Assembly (NCBI GenBank): GCA_016165875.1
Contig: JABBOT010000007.1
Location: 10,814,216 to 10,878,215, forward strand
Reading direction: 5' to 3'
Origin: Acanthopleura granulata
Taxonomy: Eukaryota > Mollusca > Polyplacophora > Chitonida > Chitonidae
Length of the DNA: 64,000 nucleotides
Each line of letters opens with the position of its first letter. The first letter of the stretch is position 1. Both the position numbers and the translations under genes were made by a program. This document shows, one piece after another, positions 13,001 through 24,015 of this stretch. Under the pieces are notes generated by a model, which saw only the letters and a program-made list of their open reading frames with translations, made no database searches and was not told the origin of the DNA.

Positions 13001-15584
13001 TATCTATTCACTATCGGAAAACATTATAAAGAACCATAACGTACTAACCAAGGTCATTGGTTCATGGTTCAAATCCAGCTGGTTGATCACTGTGAAGAAT
13101 ACTGTGGTTGTGTGGTCAAACTGCCAGGGTGATATTAAGGTTCCACTGATACTGTAGCGGACATGTCCGGCCGACGCCTCAAAGGATGACGGGAGGCTGT
13201 CCGGGAGCTGGAACCTGAACGGGTATCTGTGCTGGCCGGAAGGGTGGACAAGATTACTACCATCAACCCTTGAAACTGAAAAGGCAAAAGAAAAAAATGA
13301 AATTATAAAGATACACATGCGTTTATGGTGGCCCAGGATCACCCTGACGTCAGAGGGATGTGCAATAACATCAAAAGTTCTAGTATCACATGTCTGGTTG
13401 CCCTTAATGTGAAAGACCACTCAAAAATGAAGTTGTGGTGAGTGAAAAGAGCATAAAAAACTGTCCTTGAAAATACCGTTACTGATTTTTTTTTAAATTT
13501 TTTCCCACCAAATTAAACGCAGTCAAATGTTTTGATTGCATAGTGGACTTTATGGACCATATTGAACAGGCTAAAGAGCAGTGACGTCACACATTCCTTT
13601 TATTTGTTAAACAGCCTAGAGCTGATTGTTACAGGTTTATCTTCTACATGAATATACGTGTAGTACTACACTTGTATCTGTGTTTAATGTGGACATATAA
13701 TAACCAGTGTAAATTAGGCCCATGTTAAAGAATCCTTAAAAAAGGGTTGAGATACAAATGCACGCCAGACAGAAATCACTTTCTGTGTATTTCATTTATT
13801 GCATTATGGTGGGAGGAAACCCACGGCCATCCGCAGGTTGCTGGCGAAGCTTCCCTCGTACGGCAGCGTAGGAAGCCAGCATGAGTAGGACTTGAACTCT
13901 CAGCCACCGCATTGGTGAGAGGCACCTGGGTTACTATGCCGTGATGGTGCACTAACCTCTTCCACCACTGAGCACAGCGGATATCATATTAAGGCTGAGA
14001 GGCTTGTTGTCAATGTGTATATTGTTGTTGTAACCGGAGCTTTTCTCCCGTGCCGCTGGGGGCCAACCAGTGCGGGACAGTATGAGGTTTTGTGGTACTG
14101 ACCTTTGACATACAGCACCATGACCTTATCGAATTTGTTCTCGCTGTTGAAGTGATGGCATGTCATACGAGTTTGATTCCACTGCAATTGCGAGATATCT
14201 TTTTCCGGCCATTTCACAACAGCCCGTCCTCTGAATCGTAGAGTAATGCCTGTAAAAACAATTGCAGGTTACCTGGGCTGTACGACGAATTCCTTGAATT
14301 CATCGGGGAGTGACCAACCAGTGGGGAGTACAGGAAATATTTTATTTTTTCATTGGTGTCTAACGTCTTATTCAAGTTCGCCCGTTCTTGTTAACTACGT
14401 CGCGGCTGGCAGTAGCATTACAGTGGATTTCTGTTCTACGCGCCCTTGGCAATAACCGATCGACGTTGTGGTTGCTGTGGAAGAAACACAATGATGACAC
14501 AGTGTGTAACTGCAAACTCAAGGTCGTGAAGATGCATTTGATAGATATGTTTCGTCTCATACACCGTTACAAACTGCTTTGGCAACTGCGTCAGTGTTTT
14601 GTGATGTTTTGGGAACATCCTTAGCCGCAACAATTTACCACAGTTTATAGGAAATTATAGCCTTATATAAGGTACAACACAAAACTCCAGCAAACGATTC
14701 TAGAAAGATAGGTTGTCAACACCATATTCTCAAGAATTTTTCACCTGTACATCGACGGTCAGCTTCAGCATAATGAAGCGATCATTCAAAACTACTTCAT
14801 TATCACGTGACACCTGTTTTCCTCGCGAACAGCGTTGACACTTTGATCGCATCGCTGGCAGCAGGACCGAATTCGTCGTTGGGGAATGTAACAGTTCTGA
14901 GCCGTTGTGGAAGCTAAGCTGGGAACATGGCCTCTCAGAGTTAACGATCACTCTACCACTGTACTGTATCTGAATTTACAAGGCGGATGAGAATGGCACA
15001 CGTCACTTGAAACCGGAAGTCACCTTGATGACGGGATACATGGGAATTGTCGTGCTAACAGTTCATATCACCTTGGTGTTAATACACAGACACATATATG
15101 TAAATGAAATTGAATGATTTGTTTATTTATTTATTTGACTGATGTATTACGCCCTACTCAAGAATATTCCCCTTTTTCGACGGAGGCCATCAATGTGGTG
15201 GGAGTTAACCGCGAAGGGCGCGGACCTTCCGACGAGCGACCGGAGAGGAAGCCAGCGTGTCCTGCGCTTGAACTAACAACGGTCGCAAAGGTGAGAGGCA
15301 ACTGGGTCATTACGCTGCACCAGCGCACTAATCCCTTCTGCCACGGAGGCCCCAAATGTAACTGATGTACAAATGTTAAATACATTCGAATAATATATAC
15401 ACGTATACGTAGGTACTTCTTCTATGGAGAAAAACGGGAATTTCTCTGGTTTTTTGTAGGTCTTACCTGTTATATTCATGGGCTCTTCGAGGTCAAAGCT
15501 AACGTGGCCCTCTATCACCTGTCCACTGAAATACACCCCCTGAGGGTTGTTCAGGAAAATCCTAAAGTGGTTTAACTTCCCCAT
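7054..15584 (-). CDS. Alpha-arrestin (arrestin domain-containing protein), complete, 7 exons, 383 aa
   Basis: Exons in transcript order: 15584-15467, 14249-14103, 13275-13049, 11853-11656, 10769-10587, 9250-9016, 7097-7054 (stop TGA at 7056-7054). All borders are GT..AG and phases agree, giving 1149 coding nt. The start at 15584 begins MGKLNHFRIFLNN, followed by GVYFSGQVIEGHV, the usual opening of the arrestin N domain. Exon 2 holds GITLRFRGRAVVKW and exon 3 HRYPFRFQLPDSLPSSFE with VRYSISGTL. The arrestin C domain follows: GSIEAICRLERTGYVPGE (exon 4), IPPLPPSRLDGCGIIDVRY (exon 5) and KISFEILIGSIP (exon 6). The tail holds PSAP at residues 336-339, 347-350 and 360-363, and PPSY at 371-374, nine residues before the end. 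Alpha-arrestins are adaptors that bring NEDD4-type ubiquitin ligases (through PPxY) to membrane cargo; PSAP binds TSG101/ESCRT-I. The length is normal for the family. I cannot assign a specific ARRDC subtype. Confidence 0.93.
7186..7415. mobile_element. MITE-like foldback element, 230 bp, in arrestin intron 6
   Basis: The left end CAGGATCACGAAGTCGTCTT is matched by the reverse complement of the right end (CAGGATCACAAAACCGTCTT), giving imperfect terminal inverted repeats of about 24 bp. There is no coding sequence inside. A non-autonomous DNA transposon is the simplest reading; target-site duplications are not clear. Confidence 0.7.
7530..7800 (+). mobile_element. Degenerate SINE relic
   Basis: A B-box-like GAGTTCGAATCC at about 7550, a GTCTGTCAGGAACC block and a GTGGGTTTCTTCCGGTTTCC block resemble a decayed tRNA-derived SINE. 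The tail is not recognisable. Confidence 0.35.
8143..8356 (-). mobile_element. SINE family I, minus strand, head truncated, in arrestin intron 6
   Basis: Reading on plus, it starts with the reversed AAATA tail (TATTTATTTGATTGGTGG), then the TATTTCACTTCTACGACGG block, the GGTGGGAGGAAACC block, and CTGGACTTGAACTC (B box, complement) near 8330. The A-box end is missing. Confidence 0.85.
8632..8805. mobile_element. MITE-like foldback element with about 40-bp inverted ends, in arrestin intron 6
   Basis: The left end TAATACAAGAGTAGTGTAAC and following AACGAAGATTTCAT are mirrored at the right end (ATGAAATCTTCATTTTTCGC then AGTTACACTAACCGTGTATTA). The total is 174 bp, non-coding. Confidence 0.8.
9349..9498. 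mobile_element. MITE-like foldback element (family M3), 150 bp, in arrestin intron 5
   Basis: The ends AGGAGCCACTTTCACAAAAC and GTTTTGTGAAAGTGGCTCCT are near-perfect inverted repeats, and the arms extend inward (TTCGTAAAT / ATTTACGGA). A diverged relative lies at 27390-27535. Confidence 0.85.
9563..10352. repeat. 42-bp minisatellite, about 19 copies, in arrestin intron 5
   Basis: The core unit includes GGTGAATCTCAAGCAGGCGT followed by AAGTGAGGTCAAGGCTTAGT. Units alternate between a TATGGTGAA and a TGTGAGGAA variant, and a longer block with ATGAGGTGAACCTCATG recurs about 126 bp apart. Because 42 is a multiple of 3, the minus strand stays open for 151 codons across part of the array (14-residue periodicity with YACLRF). 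That frame is a by-product of the array, not a gene. Confidence 0.92.
10903..11163 (-). mobile_element. SINE family I, near full length, minus strand, in arrestin intron 4
   Basis: Reading on plus it runs from the tail (ATCAATTTCATTGGTGTTTT) through ACTCAAGAATATTTCACTTA, the GGGAGGAAACCGGG and GGTTGCTGGCAGACCTTCCC blocks, to the tRNA-like head with the B box complement (GGACTTCAAGTC) and the A box complement (CTGACTGAGCCACGG) at about 11150. Confidence 0.92.
11305..11500 (+). mobile_element. SINE family I, plus strand, A-box end truncated, in arrestin intron 4
   Basis: It starts in the GTGCCTCTCACCAATGCCG segment, keeps the B box (GAGTTCAAGTCCAGC) and body, and ends with GGCGTAAAACACCAATC plus an AAATA tail to 11500. 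It lies about 140 bp from the oppositely oriented copy at 10903-11163. Confidence 0.9.
12432..12610 (-). mobile_element. SINE family I fragment with an internal 11-bp repeat expansion, in arrestin intron 3
   Basis: The tail (TGATTTATTTATTTC), GTACTCAAGAATATTTCACT and GCATTATGG blocks are typical. Then the AAACC..GCAGA motif of the SINE body is expanded to about five to six 11-bp units (AAACCAAGCAG / AAACCAAGCGG) at about 12519-12575. Degenerate SINE sequence (GTTGTTGGCAAACCT) follows. Confidence 0.8.
12750..12898. mobile_element. Small foldback (MITE-like) element in arrestin intron 3
   Basis: CTGGTGTCAGTTTCATGAAG at the left and CTTCATGAAACCAG at the right form short inverted ends around about 120 bp of non-coding DNA. 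The support is weaker than for the other foldbacks. Confidence 0.5.
13798..13972 (-). mobile_element. SINE family I, minus strand, tail truncated, in arrestin intron 2
   Basis: It contains GCATTATGGTGGGAGGAAAC, the CCGCAGGTTGCTGGCGAAG block, AGGACTTGAACTCTCAG (B box complement) and a head-like end with CACTAACC near 13950. Confidence 0.85.
15119..15353 (-). mobile_element. SINE family I, minus strand, in arrestin intron 1
   Basis: The tail TTTATTTATTTATTTGACTG is followed by CTACTCAAGAATATTCCCC, a shortened middle, the CGGAGAGGAAGCCAGCG block, the B box complement, and a head ending CCACGGAGGCCCC. Confidence 0.9.
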
Positions 15585-15600
15585 CCTGATCAGCTCACTG

Positions 15601-15683
15601 GTCTACTCAGACAGTCATAACTCACGTGCTCAGCTCAGCTCATCCTTGTAGGCCTACTCAGATAGTCACATCCCACGTGCTCA
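15601..15683 (-). promoter_or_regulatory. Duplicated block with two CACGTG E-boxes just upstream of the arrestin ATG
   Basis: Two related copies (about 15601-15632 and 15652-15683) share CTACTCAGA(C/T)AGTCA and CACGTGCTCAG. CACGTG occurs at 15623-15628 and 15674-15679, 39 and 90 bp upstream of the start codon at 15584. Several alpha-arrestin genes in mammals (TXNIP, ARRDC4) answer to MondoA/ChREBP through paired E-boxes. Here the spacing is 45 bp rather than 5, so any functional link is an inference. Confidence 0.4.
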
Positions 15684-17244
15684 GTTCATCCATGTAGATC
15701 CATAATCACACAGTCTGTACGTTCACCTCAAGGCAGGCACAATGTTCTATGGGTACAGTGTTCTGTGTACTGTACTTACAGTTCTGGTGGTCAGCACACG
15801 GTCTTGTTTTGAACGCTTCTGTGGTCAGCTAAAAATACTTTCACATTTAGCAGATTTCCCCCAATTGTTTTAGTAAATTTAGTATTTTTTTCAGGGCTGC
15901 TACCACTGCTACATGTATATAGCCGAAAACCGCCCGGTCACATATTTCGTATACTTCAGAGCGGCAACGATAAAAACATCCTATGTAACGTCAAAAGCGA
16001 TACTCAAACATATGAGTCATATCTAGGAATAAGTCACTAGAAGTTCTCTGAGTCATACATGTAACTACATGTCACCAGCGTCTCGGTTTCTATTCTTCAG
16101 CTTCAGCACATGTGAACACCCTCAGCTTGAACTGAAAGCCGGGTGTGTCTCACTTTCTCGTGGTTACGAATTATATCCTCCCCAGCGGAGTGTTAAACTG
16201 GTGAAGTGTGAGACATCGAGACAAGTACAGCAGAGGCGGGCCTCCAGAAACTGAAAACAGAGAACAGAACACATCAGTAATAATACAGAACAACCTGGAA
16301 GCCCTGCACATCATTATCATGATAGTACCCTTGGTCCACATGCACGGGATTAAAACAGACATATGCTTTCAGATTTGGCATAAAACTACATTATTTCCAA
16401 AGACAGACGGGACCTAATTGTTGACGAAATTTATGCCCATGATCTAGTTATAAAAATAATTCTAGCCGGCAAAAGATGCAAATCTGAGTCAGACAACATT
16501 CTAATAAAAACAGATAACGTCCTAAGAACTACAAGTGTTGCCCTTCCTCCACAAACATTATATTACAAGTACCTGAAGTGTCAACCGGATTGAGTTCTCA
16601 GATACAGCGATGTAATTTTTATTTTTATCCTAAACCGTATAAAGATGTTGATTTCGGTGTATGCATCATGTACTAAGATATTACCGGCAAAATTTAGAGA
16701 ATTTGTCTCATACAGGTTACTCATGCGTAGATCGTGCACTTGTGTCCAAACTTGTCTCCGATTTGAAGAGCGCTAAGGTACTGAGTGGATAACATTGCCA
16801 AACAGGCCTTGTAGGTTTTTGACTTTTAAATTTCTGCACTGCCTTAAAATTTATCAGAAGTTCTTTTTTGTTTTTCTTTGTCTGTTTTTGGAGAAAATTG
16901 AAAACTTTCATTCCAATGTTACTACCGTAGAGTTTGCCAGAGTTTGGTAACGAAATGCGATGACCTCATTCCAGCAGCAACAGCTCAAAAATGGATGCCA
17001 TGTTAGGTTGTTGTTTGGATATGTTGTATAGAGAAAAGTCCAAGGTGCATGTGGTAGTATGGGTAATGCACCTCTCGAAAAGGTACGGGTTATATATTTG
17101 GCGACTTTCCACATACACAGTATAAGGAAGTCAATGCGACTCATTGCTGTGAGTAAATGGGAAAGTTATTGTGGACTGTGGCCATCTCGAGGAACCTGAT
17201 GAAGCGGACGTTAGCGACCGGTTACTTATTCCCGGTTCCTTATT
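15684..17244. other. Upstream flank of the arrestin gene, no gene recognised
   Basis: It may contain 5'UTR or promoter sequence of the arrestin gene. I see no coding exon or clear element. Confidence 0.4.
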
Positions 17245-17583
17245 CCCGGGTAGCGCAGTTGGTAGAGCGTCCGCTTTCGGACGGGCAGGTCTGGGTTCAA
17301 ACTTGGGCCAAACCATACCAAAGACTTTAAAATATGGTACATCCTGTTTCCTCGCTAGGCGCTCAGCAATAAGAGGATAGAGGGTGAACTGGTCCGCTCG
17401 GTGTCAGTAAAATGTGACAGGGTGAGGGAGCTTGTTGTGTGTCTTCGGCAAGTCGTCTCGGTGAGGCAGCACCAGATAAAAGATACGGTGGAAATCCCTC
17501 CTGCACCAAGGAGACACCGCCTTCGTATAAGTGAAATAATCTTGAGCAGGGCGTTAAACAATAAGCATTCATTCATTCATTTA
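17245..17583 (+). mobile_element. tRNA-derived SINE, second family (family II), full length
   Basis: The head has GGGTAGCGCAGTTGGTAGAG (A box) and GGTCTGGGTTCAAACTTGGG (B box), a clear tRNA-like start. The body includes GGTGAACTGGTCCGCTCGGT and CCTTCGTATAAGTGAAATAA, and the element ends in GCGTTAAACAATAAG plus (CATT)n. The body differs from family I, but the last 60 bp are similar, so the two may share a 3' end recognised by the same LINE. A short TTATTCCCGG repeat precedes it. Confidence 0.85.
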
Positions 17584-20500
17584 TTGTAGGCGGGGTTCCA
17601 GAAGAGGGTCATCGCTTACCGCTATATATTTATATTTATACTTCTGTGCACGTTTTGTGGAACGGTGTACTGATTTCAGGTTGTCCCTCTGCCCAGCCTT
17701 CGTTCATCAGAAAACCTTCATCCTACAGAAAACGCTTGGGCTCAAGGGCAACTACTCAGTGGAGATGTGGTGAATAGCAGTGACTTCACGTAAAGAACCC
17801 ATGTTACAAAGAAAAGACAAGTTCATATAGTCTAACAATATAAAGATTGAATGCAAGCTCTTTAGGTTCGCTCGTGCGTGTGGGGAAAGGTTGTTCTAAG
17901 TGTGGGAAGAATTGGTCGATTTTGCATATCGGCGCACTGTTTCACATCCTGGAAACAGCAAAGAAACGGTGGCGTTGCTGACGCAGGCGTAAAATTAAGA
18001 AACTGAGAGTTTTGTTCTGTATTTAAGCTCCAGATGTTCCCCCATGAGTCGAGCAACAGGTTTAACAGTATTTACGAAGTATTAACGTTGACAAGTCCTC
18101 ATACATGTATGTGTAACCTACAAAAGACTTCAAACCTCATATGAATGGCAATACGTAACCAGGACTACACGGTTACAGGTCAGTCTGTAAGACGACTGTT
18201 TACAAATTTACACATGCACACTACATGTGTAGGCCTATCATTGGTACACAAATTGTGTATCACTGATGCACTCATCAGTGTAGACGATTATTACTAAAAA
18301 TTGTGTACTGCTAGTACACAGAATTATGTGGATGTGCATTTTGGCCACAATAATACACAGTACACAGTAGTTTTTACAGAGTAGTACACACGCCACCTGT
18401 AGGCCTTGAACACCCCCTACTCACCATGATGCACGCTAGTGCAACGTTTTGACCCACATTTCACATCTCTTGTTAATCTTCACAAGTGTGACATTCGTAT
18501 ACCGCCAGAAAACCATGAAGGGGTGTTCCCAATAACCGTTTCCAACACAAACTGTAACACCAAATTTCCAAAGGAATGTGCAAGACTTGGACCGGCCATC
18601 TCTCTGACACCCCCTATATACTCACCATGACAGATGATCAAATGGAGTATATGAACCGGAGGCCAGGTTAAAACTTAAAATATAGTGACCTCCTTCCCAA
18701 CTTACATGATACAGTCGTCACGCTCCAAATGCTTTGTGCGCCTAATACACAGCTGTCTAGGGATGACGTTATAGTTTAACACGAAATAGACATTTCTTAC
18801 AAATGACTTGCATCAGATCAAATCGACATTTGCATGTATTACTCAAAATCCTTTAAGGGGTGTTAAAACGCAACGAACCATTTCCAAAATCGCCTCTTGC
18901 ACGAGTTCCCAGTAGAATATCTACGAAATAATGGTACAGATAGTAAATATAGCTCGTAACATGTACGAGAGAAACAGTTATCAGACGTTAATGATGAAAG
19001 GAAGAGAGTGGATTTTCTAGGCATGAAATCCAATTCTAAATTCAAACTCGTTGCCTGTGAATAATCATCAAATCAAATTCAAATTTGATATTTCAATTGG
19101 GTTTTCACTGCAATTATTCATAAAAACATTATGTTGATGTAGTTAACATTCAGGCTTGTACAGCCCTAGCCCTGTCTTAAGCGTAATTAGATACGCCAAG
19201 GTAGAGCAGGGTCTTCCGTAGTTTGTGAAAGAAAGGTGCTATACTCATTGTAAACTGTTAAAAACACAAGAAGGCTTTTGACAAAGTTTCATTGACACAG
19301 GGCTTTTTGAATTAATAATTTGTGACGTAGATTGAATTCATCACAGTTTATACAGGATGTAACACAGTCTAAGCTTAGGCGCAAATCTACTCCTACGTGC
19401 AGACTTTGACCTCCATGTATTTTGTCGCCATGCTACTATGTCATAGGCATTGTTTACGTATGTCGCGAATCACACAGACATTGCGCACAGATATAACAAG
19501 TCGTGTGATCACAACTGAAATATCACACTTTTCGCGTATCCTGTTGGAAGAACAGCAATCGTGTCTCTACCTTGATATGCATTAAATAATGTGTCGACCG
19601 CTTTTTCTCTGAGATCCATGTTTGTCACTCGTAGAGAACACTTGGCGTACAAGGCATCTTTTTACGAAGGCTCTGTTTGGGCATGTATCTTGAAAAAAAC
19701 CATATTACCTCAAAAATTCTTTGTCCAAATTTTTAAAAAATGATAAGTTCAAACTTAATACTGATTATGTCATTTAGCCATTATTCCCATCCGTAATGAG
19801 AATATTTTAGTTAGATTTGTAAGTAAGATCGAGCCGAATATTTCGGGGAAATGCCGTCATTCAATTCGGAAAATTCTAATCTCCGCCACTCTTCATGCAA
19901 ACCCAAAGATGGACGAAGTGGGCCCTGATTGGGTATAATGTGCATATGGTCAATAATGGTCAAATGTGCATATGCCACATGCAAGACTCTTTGTAATTTA
20001 CTGTCCAAATACACAGAACTCATTCATTGTATATGTACAGGTGTGGGTGTTGGTGCCGTCTGAAGTATCTGTTCTCCCCTTCTTATCCAGCGAAAGTGGA
20101 TACATTTCTTTCATTGTCTTGGCTATATGAGAAATATTCATTGCTCAAATATGTTCGATATTAATACCAACCTGGAAATGATAAGATCTAGGACTCTACC
20201 GACAGGGATACTTGTTGGTACATGGCATCATCAAATTTCACATAGATCTATATTGTTTATGAGAAATTCCAGCAAATCATTAAACAATGAAAAATTCCAC
20301 TTATGGTAGCCTTCATAAGTAGTAGAACCAAAGAGTGCCTTGCGGCTTGTGACGTATGGCGGGTAATGGTCACTCTGTAATGAATAATGATGACTGGGTA
20401 ATGGGCAATCGTCACTGGATATTGCGTAATGGTGACCTGCTTTAGTGAAAACACCAATACAATTAACGAACAGATTCTGTCCATTAATTCTTTATAATGA

Positions 20501-20757
20501 AACGTAACATGTACGTCCATTAACCAACTACCACACACTCGTCACTCATCTGTCTTTATTCTTCACCCTTTTTGTATTGTATATTTCAATAAACCAGGAT
20601 TCTGCTGGTGGCCTCAAGAGTTCCGAGGCTTGATCCCTTTGTACTGATCTCATGTAGACAACATGTATGTATTGATGCAACATAGCATCTCGACTGATTC
20701 TAGATCAGTGACTAATAAACTGTATTACTAATCTAATAAATTGTAATATTTTTGAGT
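17584..20757. other. Spacer without recognised genes
   Basis: Only short frames are seen. Minor features: small inverted motifs with GTACACA/TGTGTAC at about 18250-18320, and a short 20-bp-scale repeat of GGTAATGG..(A/T)CACT-like units at about 20355-20440. Confidence 0.4.
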
Positions 20758-21036
20758 ACGGCTCAGTCGGTTAGCGTGTCAGTGCAGCGTACTGATCCAG
20801 AAGCCTCCCACCAAGTGGTACGCTGTGAGTTCAGGTCCAGCTCATGTTGGCTTCTTCTTCGGCCGTACATGTGAAGTTCTGCCAGCAACCTGCGGATGGA
20901 CGTGGGTTTCCCCTGGACTCTGCCCTGTTTCCTCCCATTGAAGGAATATTCTTGAGTGCGGCCTAAAATACCAATCAAATAAATAATAAATCTTGAGTAC
21001 GGCGCATAACACCGATGAAATAAACCAATCAATCAG
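20758..21036 (+). mobile_element. SINE family I, plus strand, with duplicated 3' end
   Basis: The head GGCTCAGTCGGTTAGCGTGT (A box) and B box GAGTTCAGGTCCAGC are present. The body runs to CTTGAGTGCGGCCTAAAATA and an AAATA tail, after which a second 3' end (CTTGAGTACGGCGCATAACA) and tail follow. A third scrap, TTTTTGAGTACG, sits just before the head, which points to insertion into an older copy. Confidence 0.85.
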
Positions 21037-22899
21037 TCAATGAATTGCAGTTATGAGCCCTTTTCTTTTTCTTTTTTATTTTTTTTTTCTCACTCTGCTT
21101 AAAACATTGTCATGGGCGTGTCAGCTGCTACCTTTATCCATGTACCTGAACTGAATGAAGCCCTAACTGGAGTAAGTAAGAGGCTGTCGCTGCTACTCTG
21201 GTTTAAAAGTTCATACTCTAGTTTTTGATATTTTTGTACAGTATGTGATGCTGTATGTCTTACCTCTTCCGTGAGACGTTTTGAGTTGTGGGAATCTGCG
21301 TGCAGCAGACACGTTGTTCTTGTGTAATTGCACAACAGTACTTATGCCAAAATGACATTAATCCTTGCATGCATAGCTCTGCTCAGGAGTGCTAACAAAA
21401 CTCTGGTAGTACAACGTCTTGGATCTGCAATAAACCTATATGGGTATGGAATAAGCCGCACGCGAACACAGAAGTGCACACACATCTAACGTAGGTTTGG
21501 ACGTACCGCGGAGCTGACACTCCAGGCGATAGGTACATAGATGGTTACCGACATTTACTGTTATCCCAGTCCTTATAACATGTAAGGATAACAGTGTTGT
21601 TGTCGTAGCAATCAAACGTACCTCTCAACGTTATCTTGACTTCTGAAATATATCTATGAAAGACGCATACAGTAGATTGGATCTAACAACATAAACACAC
21701 ATTTATCTTCGACTGCCTCGTCTTGAAATGATAGCCACTAATTCGAAATCCGAACGTTCAGTAAGCTTACTTTGTTGCGTATAAATCTCGTTGACGAGTC
21801 TGTTTAGCTCAAAGAAGCTTGTATCGACAAAAGAAGAGGAACGCACCCCACAATACCCTACTTTGTGTTATTAATGTGTCATGCAATGAAAACATTTTTT
21901 TTTTCACACAGAAAACTATTTTTATAGCCGTGCTGAAATTATTCAGTGCCCCTCCATTCTTACGGTATTGAGTATAACACACATGCTACATGACAAAAAA
22001 CCGCGGTTCAGTGCACACCGCAGGCATTCGGGGGCAGTCGCAGCCCTATACGTGTGCACATCCCGTATCTACATACATATGTATATTGGTGCGCTATGTC
22101 TCTGAGCGCCTCTGGTTCAACCAACGACGTCAAAGATATTAATGTTTAGCATGTTCACATTTAGACCAACATACATATACAGATGTATAACAACTTGGAT
22201 TCATATTCATATCATTGGATTCACACTTTAAGTGAATAATTATTCACCAATATCAAAATAGTGTAGGACAAATTGACTCCGTGGCGTCTCAGGGCAGCGG
22301 ATTTAGCCTATACATGCGTATCGGCGTTGTTTTGAAGGTGAAACCCTCTCATTGGTTGTCACATGCGTCATATACTGAGCACGTGCCTCACGAGGTGGTA
22401 ATCGTCAGCGTCTGCCTAATTAACATAACAACAGATTTATGGTGTAAATATATGTCAGTGTTCAGAAATGTCAGCTGCGGTCCGTCAAGCAGAAACCAGT
22501 CAAGGACGACCCTGGACAAGTTGAACTTTAAGCGAAAAGATGATGGGCTACAAAAATAAGCAAGAGTATGTGTCGTTCGTTGTGGCTAACGCGCGGGCGG
22601 CCCGCTCGGCTAGACTCAGACACTGACAAACTCAGTGTTTTCTAATGCATTCTATGTGATCTATATACATGTATACATGCCCTGGGGCAGTCATGACATC
22701 TGCGTTTACTTCATAGTGAAAAATGTGGACAACTTGCGGGGATTCCCCTACGAGTTTCCATTTGAAGCTTTGTTGATGATGTGGCATGCAAGCTACATGC
22801 ATATGTATAAATGAGCAGTAGCATATCTAAGCTGGTCAGAAAAGCTAACATAAGCCAGCCGTCTATTAAGCAATGTAAAATGACACTGCTCACTCACTT
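21037..22899. other. Spacer without recognised genes
   Basis: No coding exon, RNA gene or strong repeat could be supported; there are homopolymer tracts near 21060 and 21893. Confidence 0.4.
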
Positions 22900-24015
22900 A
22901 TCCTTTGTTGTAAACCCCGCCTTTAAAATATTGTATTATATTTTTTTTCTTTCACTGTGCTGACCGGGTCTTGATTTCTGCATATGACATGGCCTGCACC
23001 GTAATTCAGTCGCCGTTTCTCGAGGCTTCTGTGTTCATCACAGGCCGTCGTATCAATACAGCAGGCCCGGCTATAGTTAAACATGTATAGACCTACCTAA
23101 AATATTTAGTTAGTGATTTATTTGATTTGTGTTTTTCGCCATACTCAAGAATATTTCACTTATAAGACAGCGGCCAGCATTTTGGTGGGAAGAAACCGAT
23201 CAGAGCCCGGATAAACCCATGACCATCCGCAGGTTGCTGGCAAACTTTCCCACGTACGGCCGGAAAGGAAACCAACCTGAACTGGAGGCTTAATTAGTGA
23301 GAGGCTTCTGGCTTATTACGCTGCGCTAGAACACTAACCATCTGAGCCAATGAGGCCAATTACATAGAAAGACTCTATATCCATATATACACATATGTAG
23401 TGTTGTGACTGAGCCTGTTAGATCGACACGAGGGCGCGTGGTGTTATTGTATATAGAGCGTAAATTCTGGAAATACACACGCGTTGTAAATATGGTTGCA
23501 ATCAAATCGCATAGAAATTACGCCACGTTAATCCATAAATATGACTGACAAAGTTATTGAAAGTGCAGTCGTTTTAATACTCGTAAGCCTATGGAAAGTG
23601 AGCATATGTTTCTGGAATTATTTGAGATTTGTAGCTTTCGTGTCATTCGACATTTTCAAGTTGTATTACATTTTTGCTGTGCGTAGCATTTTTTCGTGCT
23701 TGTGATTCACCATTTGCTGTTTCTGGCCCTGCATCGCTTACAGCCTCTTTGTACGATTATGTAATTTTTCACACCATGTTCCACTGGAAGTGACATTCAG
23801 CTCAGGTACTTTAGTGTCATGCCAGAGGACGGAAATCTATTTCCCTTGCTCGGCATTACGGACGCAAGAGTATACCAGCCCGCCCCGGGAATTGTGACCA
23901 GCTCAGGCGTTTTGCTTCAAACCACTGTCGGCGTGTCTCACCTGAGGCCAGTGTTATCATTCAAGAATTCGACTGAACTGTGGATTTCCACATTTTTGTG
24001 GACAGACTAGCCTTG
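22900..24015 (+). repeat. Dispersed repeat X, copy 1, split by a SINE
   Basis: The part at 22900-23113 resembles 51955-52140 (shared AAATATTGTATTA, TTTTT tract, CCGGGTC, TTCTGTGTTCAT blocks). The part at 23360-24015 resembles 52140-52640 and 28960-29345 (shared CATTCGACAT, CTCTTTGTACGATTATGTAA, CACTGGAAGTGA, GGCATTACGGACG blocks). A minus-strand SINE at 23114-23359 separates the halves. The nature of the element is unknown; it could be the untranslated or terminal part of a retroelement. Confidence 0.65.
23114..23359 (-). mobile_element. SINE family I, minus strand, inserted in repeat X
   Basis: It is nearly full length from the tail (TGATTTATTTGATTTGTG) to a head with CACTAACCATCTGAGCCAAT. 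It carries the standard ACTCAAGAATATTTCACTTA and CATCCGCAGGTTGCTGGCAA blocks. Confidence 0.9.

Noticed and set aside
14340..14385. SINE tail fragment (TTTTTCATTGGTGTCTAACG)
   Set aside because: It is too short and too diverged to call, although the resemblance to the family I tail is noted.
17245..17320. tRNA gene
   Set aside because: A and B boxes are present, but no cloverleaf with a proper acceptor stem is evident, and the tRNA-like part leads into a SINE body and tail. The same holds for the heads at 31552 and 34395.
18240..18330. Palindrome cluster with GTACACA/TGTGTAC as a foldback element
   Set aside because: The pieces are short and irregular and do not define element ends.
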